Positions 1 through 11,289 of a stretch of 64,000 nucleotides of DNA are shown piece by piece. The notes below the pieces were generated by a model that searched no databases, had not been told where the DNA came from, and saw only the letters and a program-made list of their open reading frames with translations. A program made the position numbers and the translations under genes. The stretch comes from Escallonia rubra (lineage: Eukaryota > Streptophyta > Magnoliopsida > Escalloniales > Escalloniaceae), in the NCBI GenBank assembly GCA_033065855.1, contig JAVXUO010000742.1:62001-126000 (forward strand). Reading direction: 5' to 3'. Position 1 is the stretch's first letter; each line of letters opens with the position of its first letter.

Positions 1-273
1 GGGACTAATTCGGCATTGAGCAGTGACGTGGCAGGGGCGTGTTTGGATGTGAAGAGGCAGATGGAGGCCATGCAGTGCGAGAATGGGATGCTGAGGAAGG
101 CCATGGATGACCTGAGAGCAGAGTTCGCCGCCGTGAAGAGCGGTTCGCCGGCAGGGAGGTATAGGGAAGGAGGGAGGCATGCGGGTGGCGACAAGAAGAC
201 GTCGGCGGCGGAGTCGAATGGTTTTGGCGGGAAGGGGGAGGAGGGAAATGCGGAGATGAAGAAGGCTTTTTGA
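1..273 (+). CDS. 3' end of an unidentified gene with a coiled-coil tail (possibly NPH3/RPT2-like), partial
   Basis: The frame is open from base 1 to a TGA at 271-273, so the gene starts to the left of the window. The visible 90 residues begin with a short heptad-rich helix (about residues 10-42: VKRQMEAMQCENGMLRKAM then a DLRAEF stretch) and end in a Gly/Lys/Glu-rich disordered tail finishing EMKKAF. A conserved Cys-helix followed by a basic, disordered tail is typical of the C-terminus of plant BTB/NPH3 proteins, but no BTB or NPH3 domain is in view, so this assignment is weak. GC content is high up to the stop and drops sharply afterwards, which supports this being the true coding end. AT-rich DNA from 274 to about 750 looks like 3' UTR and spacer, with no other gene visible. 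Confidence 0.4.
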   Translation, partial: GTNSALSSDVAGACLDVKRQMEAMQCENGMLRKAMDDLRAEFAAVKSGSPAGRYREGGRHAGGDKKTSAAESNGFGGKGEEGNAEMKKAF

Positions 274-750
274 GGAGATTGCCAGAATTTAGGGCCTCGG
301 TTGGATTATCTCTTGTGTTCATAGGGTTAATAAGTTATGAGTTATATAGTTTTATGATTTTTTTTTCTTTTTCTTTTTGCTTGATTTGTGAGAAACTTTA
401 GTGATTGCGTGAATGCACTTATGTAAATTGCGTCTCAAAAAGGGCATGGTTGAACACATCTTGTGTTGATTTGTGAGTCGTGTTATGCTTTTTTACACCT
501 TTATTTAATGTTAAATGATACTCCATATATTTTGTCCTACAAATATTTTATTGGTGACAAAGTAACTGTATAAAACAAAATATAAAATAAGCACCCATTG
601 CAAATTCTTTTGAATCCTATTGAAAATTCTTTTGTTATGGAAAGAGGTAACATCAACAATATCTCAACTGCTCGCAAAGTTTTATCACGCACCAAAAAAG
701 AATGGAATAATGAAAAGAGGGGGAAAATTCAAAGTTTTTAAACTAGGACA
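274..750. other. AT-rich 3' UTR / intergenic spacer
   Basis: No open frame of note and no recognised repeat. The stretch holds the 3' untranslated end of the gene at 1-273 and spacer up to the poly-T run that flanks the Mutator-like element. Confidence 0.5.
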
Positions 751-759
751 TTTTTTTTT

Positions 760-2052
760 GGGATAATATCATTTTACTCCCTTGAACTATCCCCGTTTTG
801 TTATTTTGGTCCCTGAACTTTAAAATTCGTTAAATCAGTCCATGTACTTTGTGTCGTCATCAATTTAGTCCATCCGTTAGCATTTCTGTTAAAACTCGGG
901 GGTATTTTAGTCAAATAATGAAAAATATGGGATAATACCATTTTAGTCTCCTAAACTATCCCCGCTTTTTTATTTTGGTCCCTGTACTTTAAAATTCGTT
1001 AAATCAGTCCCTGTACTTTGCATTGTCATTAGTTTAGTCCCTCCGTTAGCATTTCTGTTATAAATTTAGGGATATTTTAGTCAAGCCCTAGCCTTATAGT
1101 CCTCAACCTCTCCCCTTTACCTTTCTCTCTCTTCTCCCTTCCCCGTCTTCCTTTCCTCCCTCTCTTCTCCATCCTAGCAGCCACCACCAAAATCATGAAC
1201 TCCAAATTTCATCCCTTTAAAACTAAACCCATCAATCATCTTCCACTACAATTACATATGACTCACCACATGGAACATCTCTTACCTGATTTAACATACC
1301 CTTCCTCCTCCCTCTCAACACCAACACCCCAATTACAGCAAAGGAAACTAGGAAGCCCACCCAATTCCTTCCATTCTCAGAAAAAAAAAAAAAAATGACA
1401 AGAATCTGCAAAGGAAACCCAGGAAGGTCACCCATCTCTATGGAGGGCTTATGCATTCCACCAATTGCTAGAGAAAAGGCGGAAGCGGTGATGGTTGATT
1501 TACGGTGGTCGCAACAGATATGGGGGAAGAAGAATGTGGGAGAGTGGGGGTTAATGGCGAGTATGAGGAACATGTCTTCTTGTGGCTGAGAATGGTGGTG
1601 ATCGAACGGCTGATGGTGATGGGGGATTTATGGTGGTGGTAGCGGTGGTGGAAAGGCGGGGGGGGGAGGGTGGTGTGAGTTGGGGGAAGGCAGAAAGGGA
1701 AGAGATGTGAAATATTTTTTCATTATTTGACTAAAATACCCCCTGAGTTTTAACAGAAATGCTAACGGAGGGACTAAATTAATGATGATGCAAAGTACAG
1801 GGACTGATTTAACGAATTTTAAAGTACAGGGACCAAAATAAAAAAGCGGGGATAGTTCAGGGGACTAAAATGGTATTATCCCATATTTTTTCGTTATTTG
1901 ACTAAAATACCCCCGAGTTTTAACAGAAATACTAACGGAGGGACTAAATTGATGACGACACAAAGTATATGGACTGATTTAACGAATTTTAAAGTTCAAG
2001 GACCAAAATAACAAAACGAGGATAGTTCAGGAGAGTAAAATGGTATTATCCC
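760..2052. mobile_element. Mutator-like (MULE) non-autonomous element with compound terminal inverted repeats
   Basis: The left end starts GGGATAATATCATTTTACTC at 760 and the right end finishes as its inverted repeat at 2052. Each long terminal repeat is itself two tandem copies of a roughly 160-bp module: modules start at 760 and 929 on the left and end at 1882 and 2052 on the right. The modules read like the widespread plant repeat 'ggtccctgaacttt...cggagggactaaa'. Nine Ts flank both ends (751-759 and 2053-2061), fitting the 9-bp target duplication of MULEs, although a homopolymer is weak proof. The core (about 1085-1720) is a pyrimidine-rich then purine-rich unique sequence with no convincing protein; it may be a captured gene leader. 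No transposase is present. Confidence 0.7.
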
Positions 2053-2061
2053 TTTTTTTTT

Positions 2062-2545
2062 CTTAAACAGTTTCAAAACTTGGTATTCAAATACGGAGTA
2101 TAAGGGAGAGGGGAGAATAATTGTGATTTGTGACATGGCTCTGTTAATTTTTAGTGGTACTGGCCAAAGCTTCGGTCCATGTTTGTTTGTTTTTTTCCAT
2201 TTTGTGATATAATCAAAATTGTAATTTTATATGGCCCTATCGGTATGAGAATTCGAACTCAAAATCTCGAAGTCACATCTCGAGGCCTTTTGTCATCTCC
2301 ACCACCCCTTGGGATTGGTCCAAGTTTGTTAAGCTTGTCAACTAATTGATCTAGGCCTAAGTTTCTAATTTTAGGCTTATCCATTTCAAATTTTTTTGGT
2401 TAAAAGGCAAGTCCACAGTAAGGTGAAGGACTTTATTCAAACCGTTAGATTCAAAATATGGAAAAAGTCGTTCTTGGATGAGAAACTACTCCTTTGATGG
2501 GTGTTGCAATGGCCTTATTTGTAATATTTTTATATATTCTTTTAA
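2062..2545. other. Spacer between two MULEs with a dispersed-repeat fragment
   Basis: No gene is visible. Around 2235-2330 there is a sequence of the form 'gaattcgaactcaaaatctcg...catctccaccacccc' that resembles dispersed plant repeats with a tRNA-like box; it is too short and diverged to classify. Confidence 0.35.
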
Positions 2546-3786
2546 GGGTTAATTACACTTATGTCCCTGAGGTTTAGGTGTAATTACACGCGTGTCCATA
2601 AGTTTGGAAAATAGGCACTTATATCCTCTGACCTAACGGAATACCCAAATACATAATGGAATTGTCGAAATGACCATATTGCCCATGATCTCTCTTCAAA
2701 TTTTCAAATGCCAACCATCTCTTCAAATTTTCAAATGCCAACCAAAAAAGAAGAAATCAGTAACCAAATTCATGATCTGAATCTCATTTCTCTGTGGAAG
2801 TGTGAAATCCCTCGCATTTGCTCAGATCCGTCTCCGTAAATCCCGGATCTACAACTCCGATCGGTAACCTCGATCCGATCCGATTCAATGGCGGCGTCGC
2901 GACGGCTCAGGGAGCTGCAAGGCAAGCCGGGCAACAAGGTCTGCGTCGACTGCGCGCAGAAGAACCCGCAGTGGGCGTCCGTCTCCTACGGCATCTTCAT
3001 GTGCCTGGAGTGCTCCGGCAAGCACCGCGGCCTCGGCGTCCACATCTCCTTCGTCCGGTCCGTCACCATGGACTCCTGGTCCGAGATCCAGCTCAAGAAG
3101 ATGGAGTCCGGCGGTAACGACGCGCTCAACGCCTACCTCTCCCAGCACGGCATCCCAAAGGAAACCGACATCGTGGCCAAGTACAACACCAGCGCCGCGG
3201 CCGCTTATCGCGATAAAATCCAGGCGCTAGCCGAAGGGCGTCCCTGGCGCGAGCCGCCCGTCGTTAAAGAAACCATTAGCAATAGTAATGGTATTAATAG
3301 GAACAGACCGCCGCTGAGCGGTGGCAGGAGCGGTAATTTCGGGGGAAATGCGGGGTGGGATAACTGCCGGCTGGGTGGGGTGAATGAGGGGCTGCCGCCG
3401 GGGTGGGCTGAAGGAAGGGGCTGTCGGCGGCTAGGTGGGGTGAGGGAGGGGGCTGCCGGCGACGAGGTAGGGTGAGGGAGGGGGCTGCCGGCGGCATGGG
3501 GCGAGGGAGGGGCACTGGAAATTCAGATTTGGAAGAGAGTTTCTAAAAAATTTGGAGAGTGAAACTCATTTCTTTAAAATTAGGTTTTTAACAAGGGTAG
3601 TATTGTCATTTAAAAAATACATATTGATGACATCACCGAAAAAGTACACTTTTTGGACGGATACTTGACGGATGGACATAAGTGTTACCTTTTTAACGTT
3701 TGTGGACACGATTTGTTACCTTTTGAAACTTTGTGTCATTGACTGTAATTACACCTAAACCTCAGGGACATAAGTGTAATTAATCC
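2546..3786 (+). mobile_element. Pack-MULE carrying an ARF-GAP gene fragment
   Basis: Terminal inverted repeats start GGGTTAATTACACTTATGTC at 2546 and end as the complement (GGATTAATTACAC... read inward) at 3786; the outer 45 or so bases match closely ('cctgaggtttaggtgtaattacac'). The flanks are TTCTTTTAA (2537-2545) and TTATTTTAA (3787-3795), a 9-bp target duplication with one mismatch, the size expected for Mutator-like elements. Between the repeats lies GC-rich DNA unlike either flank: a 5' leader and first coding part of an ARF-GAP gene (2790-3350), then a G-rich repetitive tail. No transposase is encoded, so the element is non-autonomous and moved in trans. Confidence 0.8.
2888..3475 (+). 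CDS. Captured ARF GTPase-activating protein fragment (AGD6/AGD7 type) in a Pack-MULE
   Basis: An unbroken 195-codon frame starts at ATG 2888. Residues 1-115 are a complete ArfGAP zinc-finger domain: Cys19-x2-Cys22-x16-Cys39-x2-Cys42, followed by the arginine finger Arg47 in GKHRGLG and the conserved [13 protein letters not shown] block. Residues 115-150 match the linker of plant AGD6/AGD7 ([20 protein letters not shown]), which stimulate GTP hydrolysis by ARF at Golgi membranes. After about residue 158 the sequence leaves the family and becomes a Gly/Arg-rich tail (repeats of RLGGV and GRG) derived from low-complexity DNA, ending at TGA 3475. The parent protein is more than twice as long, so the C-terminal membrane-binding half is missing. 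It lies between MULE inverted repeats, so it is a captured exon-1 copy; whether it is expressed is unknown. It could equally be a dead fragment. Confidence 0.6.
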   Translation: MAASRRLRELQGKPGNKVCVDCAQKNPQWASVSYGIFMCLECSGKHRGLGVHISFVRSVTMDSWSEIQLKKMESGGNDALNAYLSQHGIPKETDIVAKYNTSAAAAYRDKIQALAEGRPWREPPVVKETISNSNGINRNRPPLSGGRSGNFGGNAGWDNCRLGGVNEGLPPGWAEGRGCRRLGGVREGAAGDEVG

Positions 3787-4150
3787 TTATTTTAAAGAAG
3801 GACGGAATTTCATTCTAATAAAGAAAGGGGTTTATAATTCAAAAACAATAAATTTGGCCTGAGAACGGGGACTCGGCCCAACTCAATGGTACGTCAAGAC
3901 GGCAGTAATGAATTTATGTTATTGAATGAGAGAATAAAATTTAAAAATTATTAATTTTGAACTCGTGCGCATTGTAACAAGCCAACAACCATGTATTAAT
4001 CCAAAAAGCTTCTTAGCATGGGCAAAATCGTACTTCCACAAAAGTAAAGTCACCGTTGCAGCCTTATAACCGAGCTGAGCCATACACGGAGACATAGAAA
4101 TGGAGGCTTAGAACCCAGTTGTAGCAGTAAAGTAACCCATACAATATTTT
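3787..4150. promoter_or_regulatory. 5' flank of the SANT-bromodomain gene
   Basis: This 364-base AT-rich stretch separates the Pack-MULE from the start codon at 4151 and must hold the promoter and 5' UTR of the bromodomain gene. I see no clear TATA box. The Pack-MULE therefore sits close to the upstream edge of this promoter. Confidence 0.4.
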
Positions 4151-7100
4151 ATGGCTAATCCGGATGAACCCGCAGCGGACACGACACCATGGGGGACCTG
4201 GGAGGAGCTCCTCCTGGCCTCCGCCGTCAACCGCCACGGCCCCAACAGCTGGGACTCCGTCGCCACCGAGATAATCAGACGCACCACCCTCCTCCACCAC
4301 CAACTCCTCACCCCCCGCAACTGCAAGGAGAAGTACCGCGACCTCAAACGCCGATTCAACGCCCCCGAAAACTCCGCCGCGGACGACGACGGTGCCGTTC
4401 CTTGGCTGGACGAGTTGAGGCAGCTCCGAGTCGCCGAGCTCAGGCGCCAAGTCGAGCGTCACGATCTGTCCATCGTGTAAACCCCAGATTCGTCGATGCT
4501 TTCTATATGGTTTTGCGTATCCGTATGTGGAAGTAGATAACTTGGTATAACCGACTGTGAGGCCAAAAAAGATAAATAAACCTTAAAACTCACGAATCTC
4601 TCCGGATCTCACATGTTTGTTATGCCACGTTATCTCTATTGCCGAAGAATTTTATCGTGTGGGTATGTGTAGGAAATTGATTTGGGTGCCGTTTGCAGGT
4701 CATTGCAATTGGAGGTGAAGAGATTGGAAGAAGAGAGAGAGCAGAGTGAGAATGGTAAGGAGCGGTCAGATCTAAGAGTAGGTGAAACCGAACCGGAGTC
4801 TGCTCAGGGAGAACCGGTTCGGACTGAGAAACCCGACCCGGATGAGCAGTCGGTGAGCGAATCAAATTCCACGGATTCGAAACGAGGGAAAGACCAGACC
4901 GGAGGTGGAAAAGATGTAAAAGGACTTGAACCGGTTGGAACCGGGAAGGTAGAGGACGAATCGGTAAGCGGTTGGGCGAAACCGGTGAAGGAGGAGTCGT
5001 GTAACGGTAGCTCGGATAGTATAGAGAGAGAGCCGGTTCGGGAGCTGGTGAAGGTTGAACCGGCGGAGTTGTGGGAATCGGCGGCCGAGTCAAAAGGCGG
5101 AGAGGAGGGGACTGATTTGCAGAGCTCGGCTAGTAAATCGAGGAAGGAGGGGAGTGATACGGTGCTTCGCGGGAGTAAGAGTGGCGATGAACGTGGGACC
5201 GGGTTGAAAGGGGTATCAGCTGAACCTCGGCCCTTGGATCACTTGCTTGAAACCGGACGGTCTCACACGCTTGGCTCGGTCTTCCGGCTGCGGCTTAAGA
5301 GCCTGGTAAATATATCATATATGTTCTCTTTTGTGTGAAATATATGTACTTATTGTGTAAATATGCTTACTTGTTTAGATAAATTTGGACTAGATCTTCT
5401 TTGCTCCTGTATTCTAATAAAAAAATATCGCTAATTTTATTGTCATTATAATTTTTTACAAAAGTGACAAAAACTCTGTTAATGACAATCATTTGTCACC
5501 AATACTACTCCCTTCGTCTCATCTAAATTTATTTAAGTCATACATTTTGTGTTTCTCATTCAATCCTTTAGAGAGAGGAGGGGAAGATAGTGAGTTAGGA
5601 GAGACAAAACGAGTTAGTAAAGTCTTAAATGTGGAGAGAAAAATATAATAAAAAAGTGTAAGAAAATAGGTCTAGAGAAGAGGAAAGAAAATTAGTTGAT
5701 GGAGAGTTAAACGTGGAGAGAAAAATACAATAAAAAAATTGTGAAAATGGTAAATATATAAAAATATCTACAGAATTTTTGTATAATTTGGAAGGTGAGT
5801 AATTTTTGTGCTATGACCCAAAAATGAATTATGATCAATTTTTGTGGAACGGAGGTAGTATTACATAAATGATCTTTATCCTATAAATTTAGTGAGGGGA
5901 TAAAAAAGATAGTTGCCACTAAAAGTATAGTTTCAGCGACAAAATGTGCCCGTAGTATGAAGAAGGAAAAGAAAATATACAACAATCAATTTTTGTTGGT
6001 TTACGGATGCACCATGGTAGCGTATAGCACATTCATTGGATGTAAATAAAAAGGATGAGACACATTTTCCATGTTTTGTAATCCAAAAACGGTCTTGCCA
6101 TTTTGTTTTTCCTGTTTCAAACTTCTTCAGCTTTATTGGAGTAACCTAGATCTATGTAGCTTCGAATAGTGCTTCCCTGCAGAAAGACGAGTTTGGTAAA
6201 GGGAAAATCAATCTTTGTATGTAGGATAGAAAATAACTACAGACCTTCACGATACAATTAGCTGCATGTTCAAGAATATGACACATTGTCCTAGGATAGG
6301 ATAAATCTAGTACTTCTATCCTTAGGTTCTATAATTAAGACTAGTACTGTTTATTTCTTATCTTGCATTTTCTTGACATATTTTACTGTTGGCTAATTGG
6401 GTGTGTTACGAAAGGAAGTGCTATAGTTTATGCAAGAACTATTTTTGGAGATCCGCGCTACCAGTGTTAGTCTGGATGCCGATAAGTTCAAGTCTGACCC
6501 CAGCCACTATTTTTTACAGCCACATTTCAACTCTTAGAATTCAAGCGCAACTGAATTTTGCTGTTTTAGTGTTATGAGCAGCTACATCAGATCATCCCAC
6601 CTACTTCAGTGGCAGCATCCCACCTGTAAACCCCCAGAATCGTGTGAAAGGACTTATTTTCATCCAACAGTAGGTACTGTCCAAGGTTGGCATTCTGCAA
6701 CCCTTGAGTTGAAACTTGGGCTCCTCTTAAAGCACATCAGAATTTATTCTATCGCGATGCTACTTTGGTTGAGGCCTCGAGGGAACTACTATATCTAGAT
6801 GACATTGGAGTCCTTATTAGATGCAACAGAGATGTTAGAAGAGTTCCTCCAGCAGCGGAAGGCCATTTGTTCTAGGACATGAGGTATTCGGTGGAGTCTG
6901 GAGGCACATTGTTGTTTGTTACTAGGGATGTTAGGTTTTTGACAAGGAATAAGGAAGTGATAGTACTACTTGAGAATATTGTGAAGGTGATGCTGATGAC
7001 TACAAAATAAATGATAAATATACTAAATAGTTGTGAATAGTGATGCAGAAGAAAGGTATAGGGGTATTTATGACGTGAAAAAATTGTTCATCTTGGTATG

Positions 7101-8892
7101 AAATGAAGTTTATCATTACAAACATGGCTGGTAGTGTTGAGAAATTGGGCTTGTTTTGTGTTAAGTTTTACATCAAGTGCATTCCACAGACTTGCCGCAG
7201 CTATTACCTGTGACGTGAACGCTTAGGTTCTCTGTTACCTTGCTATTGCGCCAAGAATTTATGTCGAATAAGTCGATTGCCTGTCAACGGTTAGAAGGAG
7301 TGGTTATGGATGGTTTTGCCCACAGTTTTCACCAATGTTTGTCTTCCACGTTTTCAGAATGTCATGTAGGTTAACCCATTAGGTCTACTCATATTGGTTC
7401 TTTGGCTAATTGGCTGGTACCTCATCGCTTTGTGGGTAGTTCTTTATCATTTTCTCTCCTTTTTGCACATATGTGATGGTAAATTTACTTGTACTGTGCA
7501 AGTCAAAACTCGGCAAATCATTCTTGAGGCAAGCAGCCTATTATGAAGACCAAGAAAAAATTGGGCTTTGGTGTCTGAGGTCGTATGGACTGGGGCATTT
7601 TGACTCTCTGGGATTTTAGGACTATCTGTTTCTATACTGTGTTTAGTACACGTAGATGTGGAAATTTCAAGCCTCTGTTAACCGTGCATCCTTCATGCTA
7701 ACGAATCTAATGTACTTCTACTTCTTGTATGTATACTATCAGGCCTATATGCTGAAATAACCCAACATATTGTTTGTGAACTTAACAGGAAAGCCTCAAA
7801 TACAGGAACTTAATTAGGCAACACATTGATTTTGAAACAGTACAAAACAGGCTCGAAGAAGGTTGGTATTCAGGCTGCAGCGACAAGTTTTTTCGTGACC
7901 TGCTGCTGCTTGTCAACAATATCATTGTCTTCTTTGGCAAGAAGTCCTCTGAAGCTATTGCGGCCACCGAGTTTCGGCAGCTCATAACTAAAGAGATGGC
8001 TCAAAGAAACGCTATTGCAGATATGTCAGCCACAAAACAAAAATCACTGTCCCTGGTATCCTTGCCTTCGAAACAACCTCCTGAACCTTTGGATTCCTTG
8101 CTTCTAAAACCGAATATAGCAGTCCCCATGATTGTGTGCCGTAAACGAAGCTCCATTGCTGCCAAAGCTTCAGCATCTTCAGGATCTGATAGAAAGAGAG
8201 AAAAAACGGTGGCATTGGCTGAGGTGAAGCCAGCTATGGATTTAAAGAACCCCAACAGTTCCTCACCTGTTGCTGAGGACCAACAGATCACGAAGAAGAT
8301 AACAAGAGACAATTCTCAAAACTCAAAGAAAAACGGAGAAATCCTCAGCAGCCCCAATCCAGATAGGAAGTCAGAAGAAACGTCCAACAAAAACCAAGGG
8401 AAGAGCGGATCTCCGAAGGAACATTCTTCAGAGCCTAGAAGTGGGAAAACGAACCCAATCACGAGAGATGTGAAGAAGAGGAGTGCAGCCAACTTTTTGA
8501 ATAGAATGAGAAGAAGCTCATCCTCTAAAAACGGGCAATCGCTGGAGACATTGAGAAGCTCGGTTCTTAATGCTGACAATGGCAAGGGAGGTGCAGAGCA
8601 GAAGAGAACTGGCAATAACAAGCATGAGGGAAACAAAGACCAGGTCACTACGAGAAACTCAAAGGGAAGGCAATCGAAAGAGCAGGAGAGCCCATCAAAA
8701 AGGAGCGTTGGGCGGCCACCAAAAAGAGCAGCAGCGCCAACTCCACTTTCAACTGCTGCGGGCAAACGCAGTAGGGCAGTAGGGGAAACCGAGGCTGTAG
8801 CTCTGCCAACCGTTGCGGGCAAACGGGGCAGGGAAGTAGGGGAAACTGAGACAGTGGCTTCTAAACAGCCAAGGAAAAGGTTGAGGAAGTGA
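4151..8892 (+). CDS. SANT/Myb-like bromodomain protein, three exons (4151-4476, 4699-5305, 7789-8892)
   Basis: Splicing joins a 2,037-nt frame of 678 codons. Exon 1 ends at GT 4477 and exon 2 starts after TTTGCAG 4698, giving a shared Val codon; exon 2 ends before GTAAAT at 5306 and exon 3 starts after AACAG 7788, phase 0. Residues 14-95 are a SANT/Myb-like domain (WGTWEELLLASAVNRHG, NCKEKYRDLKRRF). Residues 110-285 are an acidic, Ser/Glu-rich linker. Residues 286-380 are the bromodomain (GSVFRLRLKSL, KYRNLIRQHIDFETV, FFRDLLLLVNNIIVFF with the conserved Asn). The rest is a Lys/Ser-rich tail with an AT-hook-like GRPPKR core and a C-terminal basic nuclear signal KQPRKRLRK. The plant family (Arabidopsis At2g44430, At3g60110, BRD4) is nuclear and reads acetyl-lysine on chromatin. 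A 19-residue repeat (AGKRSRAVGETEAVA / AGKRGREVGETETVA) lies near the end. The 3' end was later duplicated at 30336-35770. Confidence 0.9.
5306..7788 (+). other. Large intron 2 of the bromodomain gene
   Basis: The 2.5-kb intron splits the bromodomain between its first helix and the ZA loop. It begins GTAAATATATC and ends TTGTGAACTTAACAG. Apart from the Stowaway-like MITE at 5503-5860 I recognise nothing in it; short open frames around 6390-6800 look random. Confidence 0.75.
5503..5860. mobile_element. Stowaway/mariner-like MITE
   Basis: Ends read TACTACTCCCTTCGTCTC on the left and, inverted, TACTACCTCCGTTCC on the right, the 'CTCCCTCCGTCCC' terminal repeat common in plant Stowaway MITEs. The interior carries purine-rich 'gagagaggaggggaaga' and 'gtggagagaaaaataga' blocks shared with the element at 60487-60797. 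It has no coding capacity and sits in intron 2 of the bromodomain gene. Confidence 0.7.
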
Positions 8893-9460
8893 TGGCAACC
8901 TCTGTATATATTTAGAGAGTTGAAAGGTTATTTGGGAACAAGTTTGGATTATCCCGTCTTCTCCTTTTTACTTGGCAGCTTATTTGTTTTGTCTCTAGCA
9001 ACTGGTTTTGCTTACGTTTTGATGTTGTAGATGAAATGTAGCTTAGATACATGTAACACGTAAGCCCCAAAATTTGAGTATTACTATCATATATATATGA
9101 AAACTGATGGTAGAAATAGAACGCTCGAGTCTCAGTAAACGTGTTCTTTACCGAATTTGTTTCCAATATTGGGACACCCTTATGGGCAAGAGTGCAGTAA
9201 TGTAAATTCTCTGCAATCGCTCAATGAAAACCACATGTAAGATGCCAGCACTGTTGAATATTTATTTTTGGTCATCTTCTACTTGATGGGACGATTGATT
9301 TGTAGACATGTGAGCTTGCGGATCAGTGGCCAGTCAATGATCTCGTGATGGGAAATGCTACAAACCGATCCAAAAGCAGAACATTTTTTTACGATAAGCA
9401 AGAAAGGAAATAACAGCCGGGTGACAGAATTAGTGCACCAATTAGCACAATCCTCAGCAA
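8893..9460. other. Convergent intergenic spacer: 3' ends of bromodomain gene and TPS-1
   Basis: This holds the 3' UTR of the plus-strand bromodomain gene and the downstream flank of the minus-strand TPS-1. The same sequence, diverged, follows the bromodomain fragment at 35550-35770 plus 40950-41470, and its right half reappears at 49110-49479. It therefore marks the left part of the duplicated unit. Confidence 0.7.
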
Positions 9461-11289
9461 TCAAAAAGGAATGGGATCAACAAGGAGGGATAACACGCGA
9501 CTTCTGGACCTAGAGTCTTGACCAGCATGCCCATCTCCGTGCCCGTAAACGCAGAGTGCCATACGAATAACGTTTAGTGCAGTTTCGAGAAAGTATCGAT
9601 GGAATGGAGAATCCGCAGCAGCTAGATCTTTGTTCATCTTCTTCCATGTCTCACTTATCAAGCATTTTACGTGCTCTCTTGCAATTTCTTCTGAGGCACC
9701 CGTCTTGTGCATGTAACACTGTATTGATTTTGGAATATCGCCTCTTTTCAACTCATCCTGAAAATCACAGGACAGAGGAGGAGAGGGGAGTGAGTAGAAG
9801 TGCTAGTATCAGTAGCTATATTTACAAATCAGTATCGTACTGCAGAAAGTTGTACACTATGATTCTAATAGTAGCATACTCAGAATTCTTGGCCTGTTAT
9901 ATCAATTAAACCAAACACCAATTGCCCAAACAACATTTAATAAAGCAAACTAAGGCAAAGATGATGCTAAAGAAGGGATGACTTTTCCCAAAACAAGCCC
10001 TTGCTGCTGCTATAGTGCTTTATTATGGAAAACTGTGACAGTACGATAACATGATCAAGGTATATATCCATACTGACGATGTTGCCAAGTCATCAATTAG
10101 TCTCAGAATGACTGCTGGCCAGCGAGTTATATTTGGATACTTCTCTAAGCATTCAAGAGCCTCCTCGGTTATGCAATCTGTACTTGAAAAATAGCAGTGT
10201 GTAAGCATTACAGGAGCTGATATTGAAATCCAGGCATTGTTCATGTATTCTTCCAGAGTGGGTATGTATCCACTGTTGTACCACTTTGCCTCCACCAAGT
10301 ATGCTTTGCATAAATCTGTCCACTGCCACAATTTTGAACTTGTCATTAAAGAAAAAGCTGAAATAATCAGAACGCAAGGGAAGAAGAAAAGGTTACAGCC
10401 AATGCTAGGGCAATAACACTTTTCTAAGGTATGGAATGATATACGGACCCTGTTCCTTCATAATGTCGTAAGCCATTCCATTAACGAAGTTGTACAATGC
10501 AAGGAAACATATCTTCATATAGTTAATAGTCTGGAAGTTGTTCCATTTGATGGACATCCCAACTATGAAACAACATTCTGTTAAATTCCAACGTCAAGAT
10601 GACAGTAGCAGATATGACGAAAGAGGAAGAAAACCTGCGCTAACCTATCAATGACACTAGTGAACAGTTCAAGTTCCTCCAAGGTACCATACACGTCGTA
10701 AACATCATCAATTGTAGTTATTAGTGCATTGACCTTGGTGGAAATCCTTCTAGAATACCCAAACTCTGGCTTGTAACTGTATCCAACTGTCCACACGAAG
10801 TTCTCCATCAAACGGTCCCTTGCGAAGCTCAAGTTTTCTGCCAAACCTGTAGTCTTCCACCAGCTATATACCTCTAGGAAAGACAGGGAACATTTACTTA
10901 TATTGTAAAACAGAAGTTCATTGATATATTGGTTGTACCATGTTGAAATCCAATTAACAAGTTCAAGTATGTTTTAAGCATGTTGAAACAAGTAACTTTA
11001 ATTTCCTACCTCGACATATGTTTCAAGTCTTCTTGATATGTTGCTTGTACCATGTTGAAATCCAACTTTGCAAGTTCAAGCAAAGTAGGATTGGCGTCGA
11101 GTCTTTTCTTATATGCATCAATGAACCACCTTGCCTCTAGCCTTGGCACTCTCCAATGGAGTGGTTGATCCAAGGCATGATTCACTAGCGTGACAAGATT
11201 TTGATGAGTTCCCGTTTTGAGGGCTTCTTTAAGAGCAAATTTCTTGCTTCATCCAAGATGGTTTCACCCTCCTTTGATAGATACGAAGT

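Noticed and set aside
6389..6798. Two short open frames in the large intron of the bromodomain gene
   Set aside because: They have no recognisable motif and the intron is fully explained by flanking splice sites.
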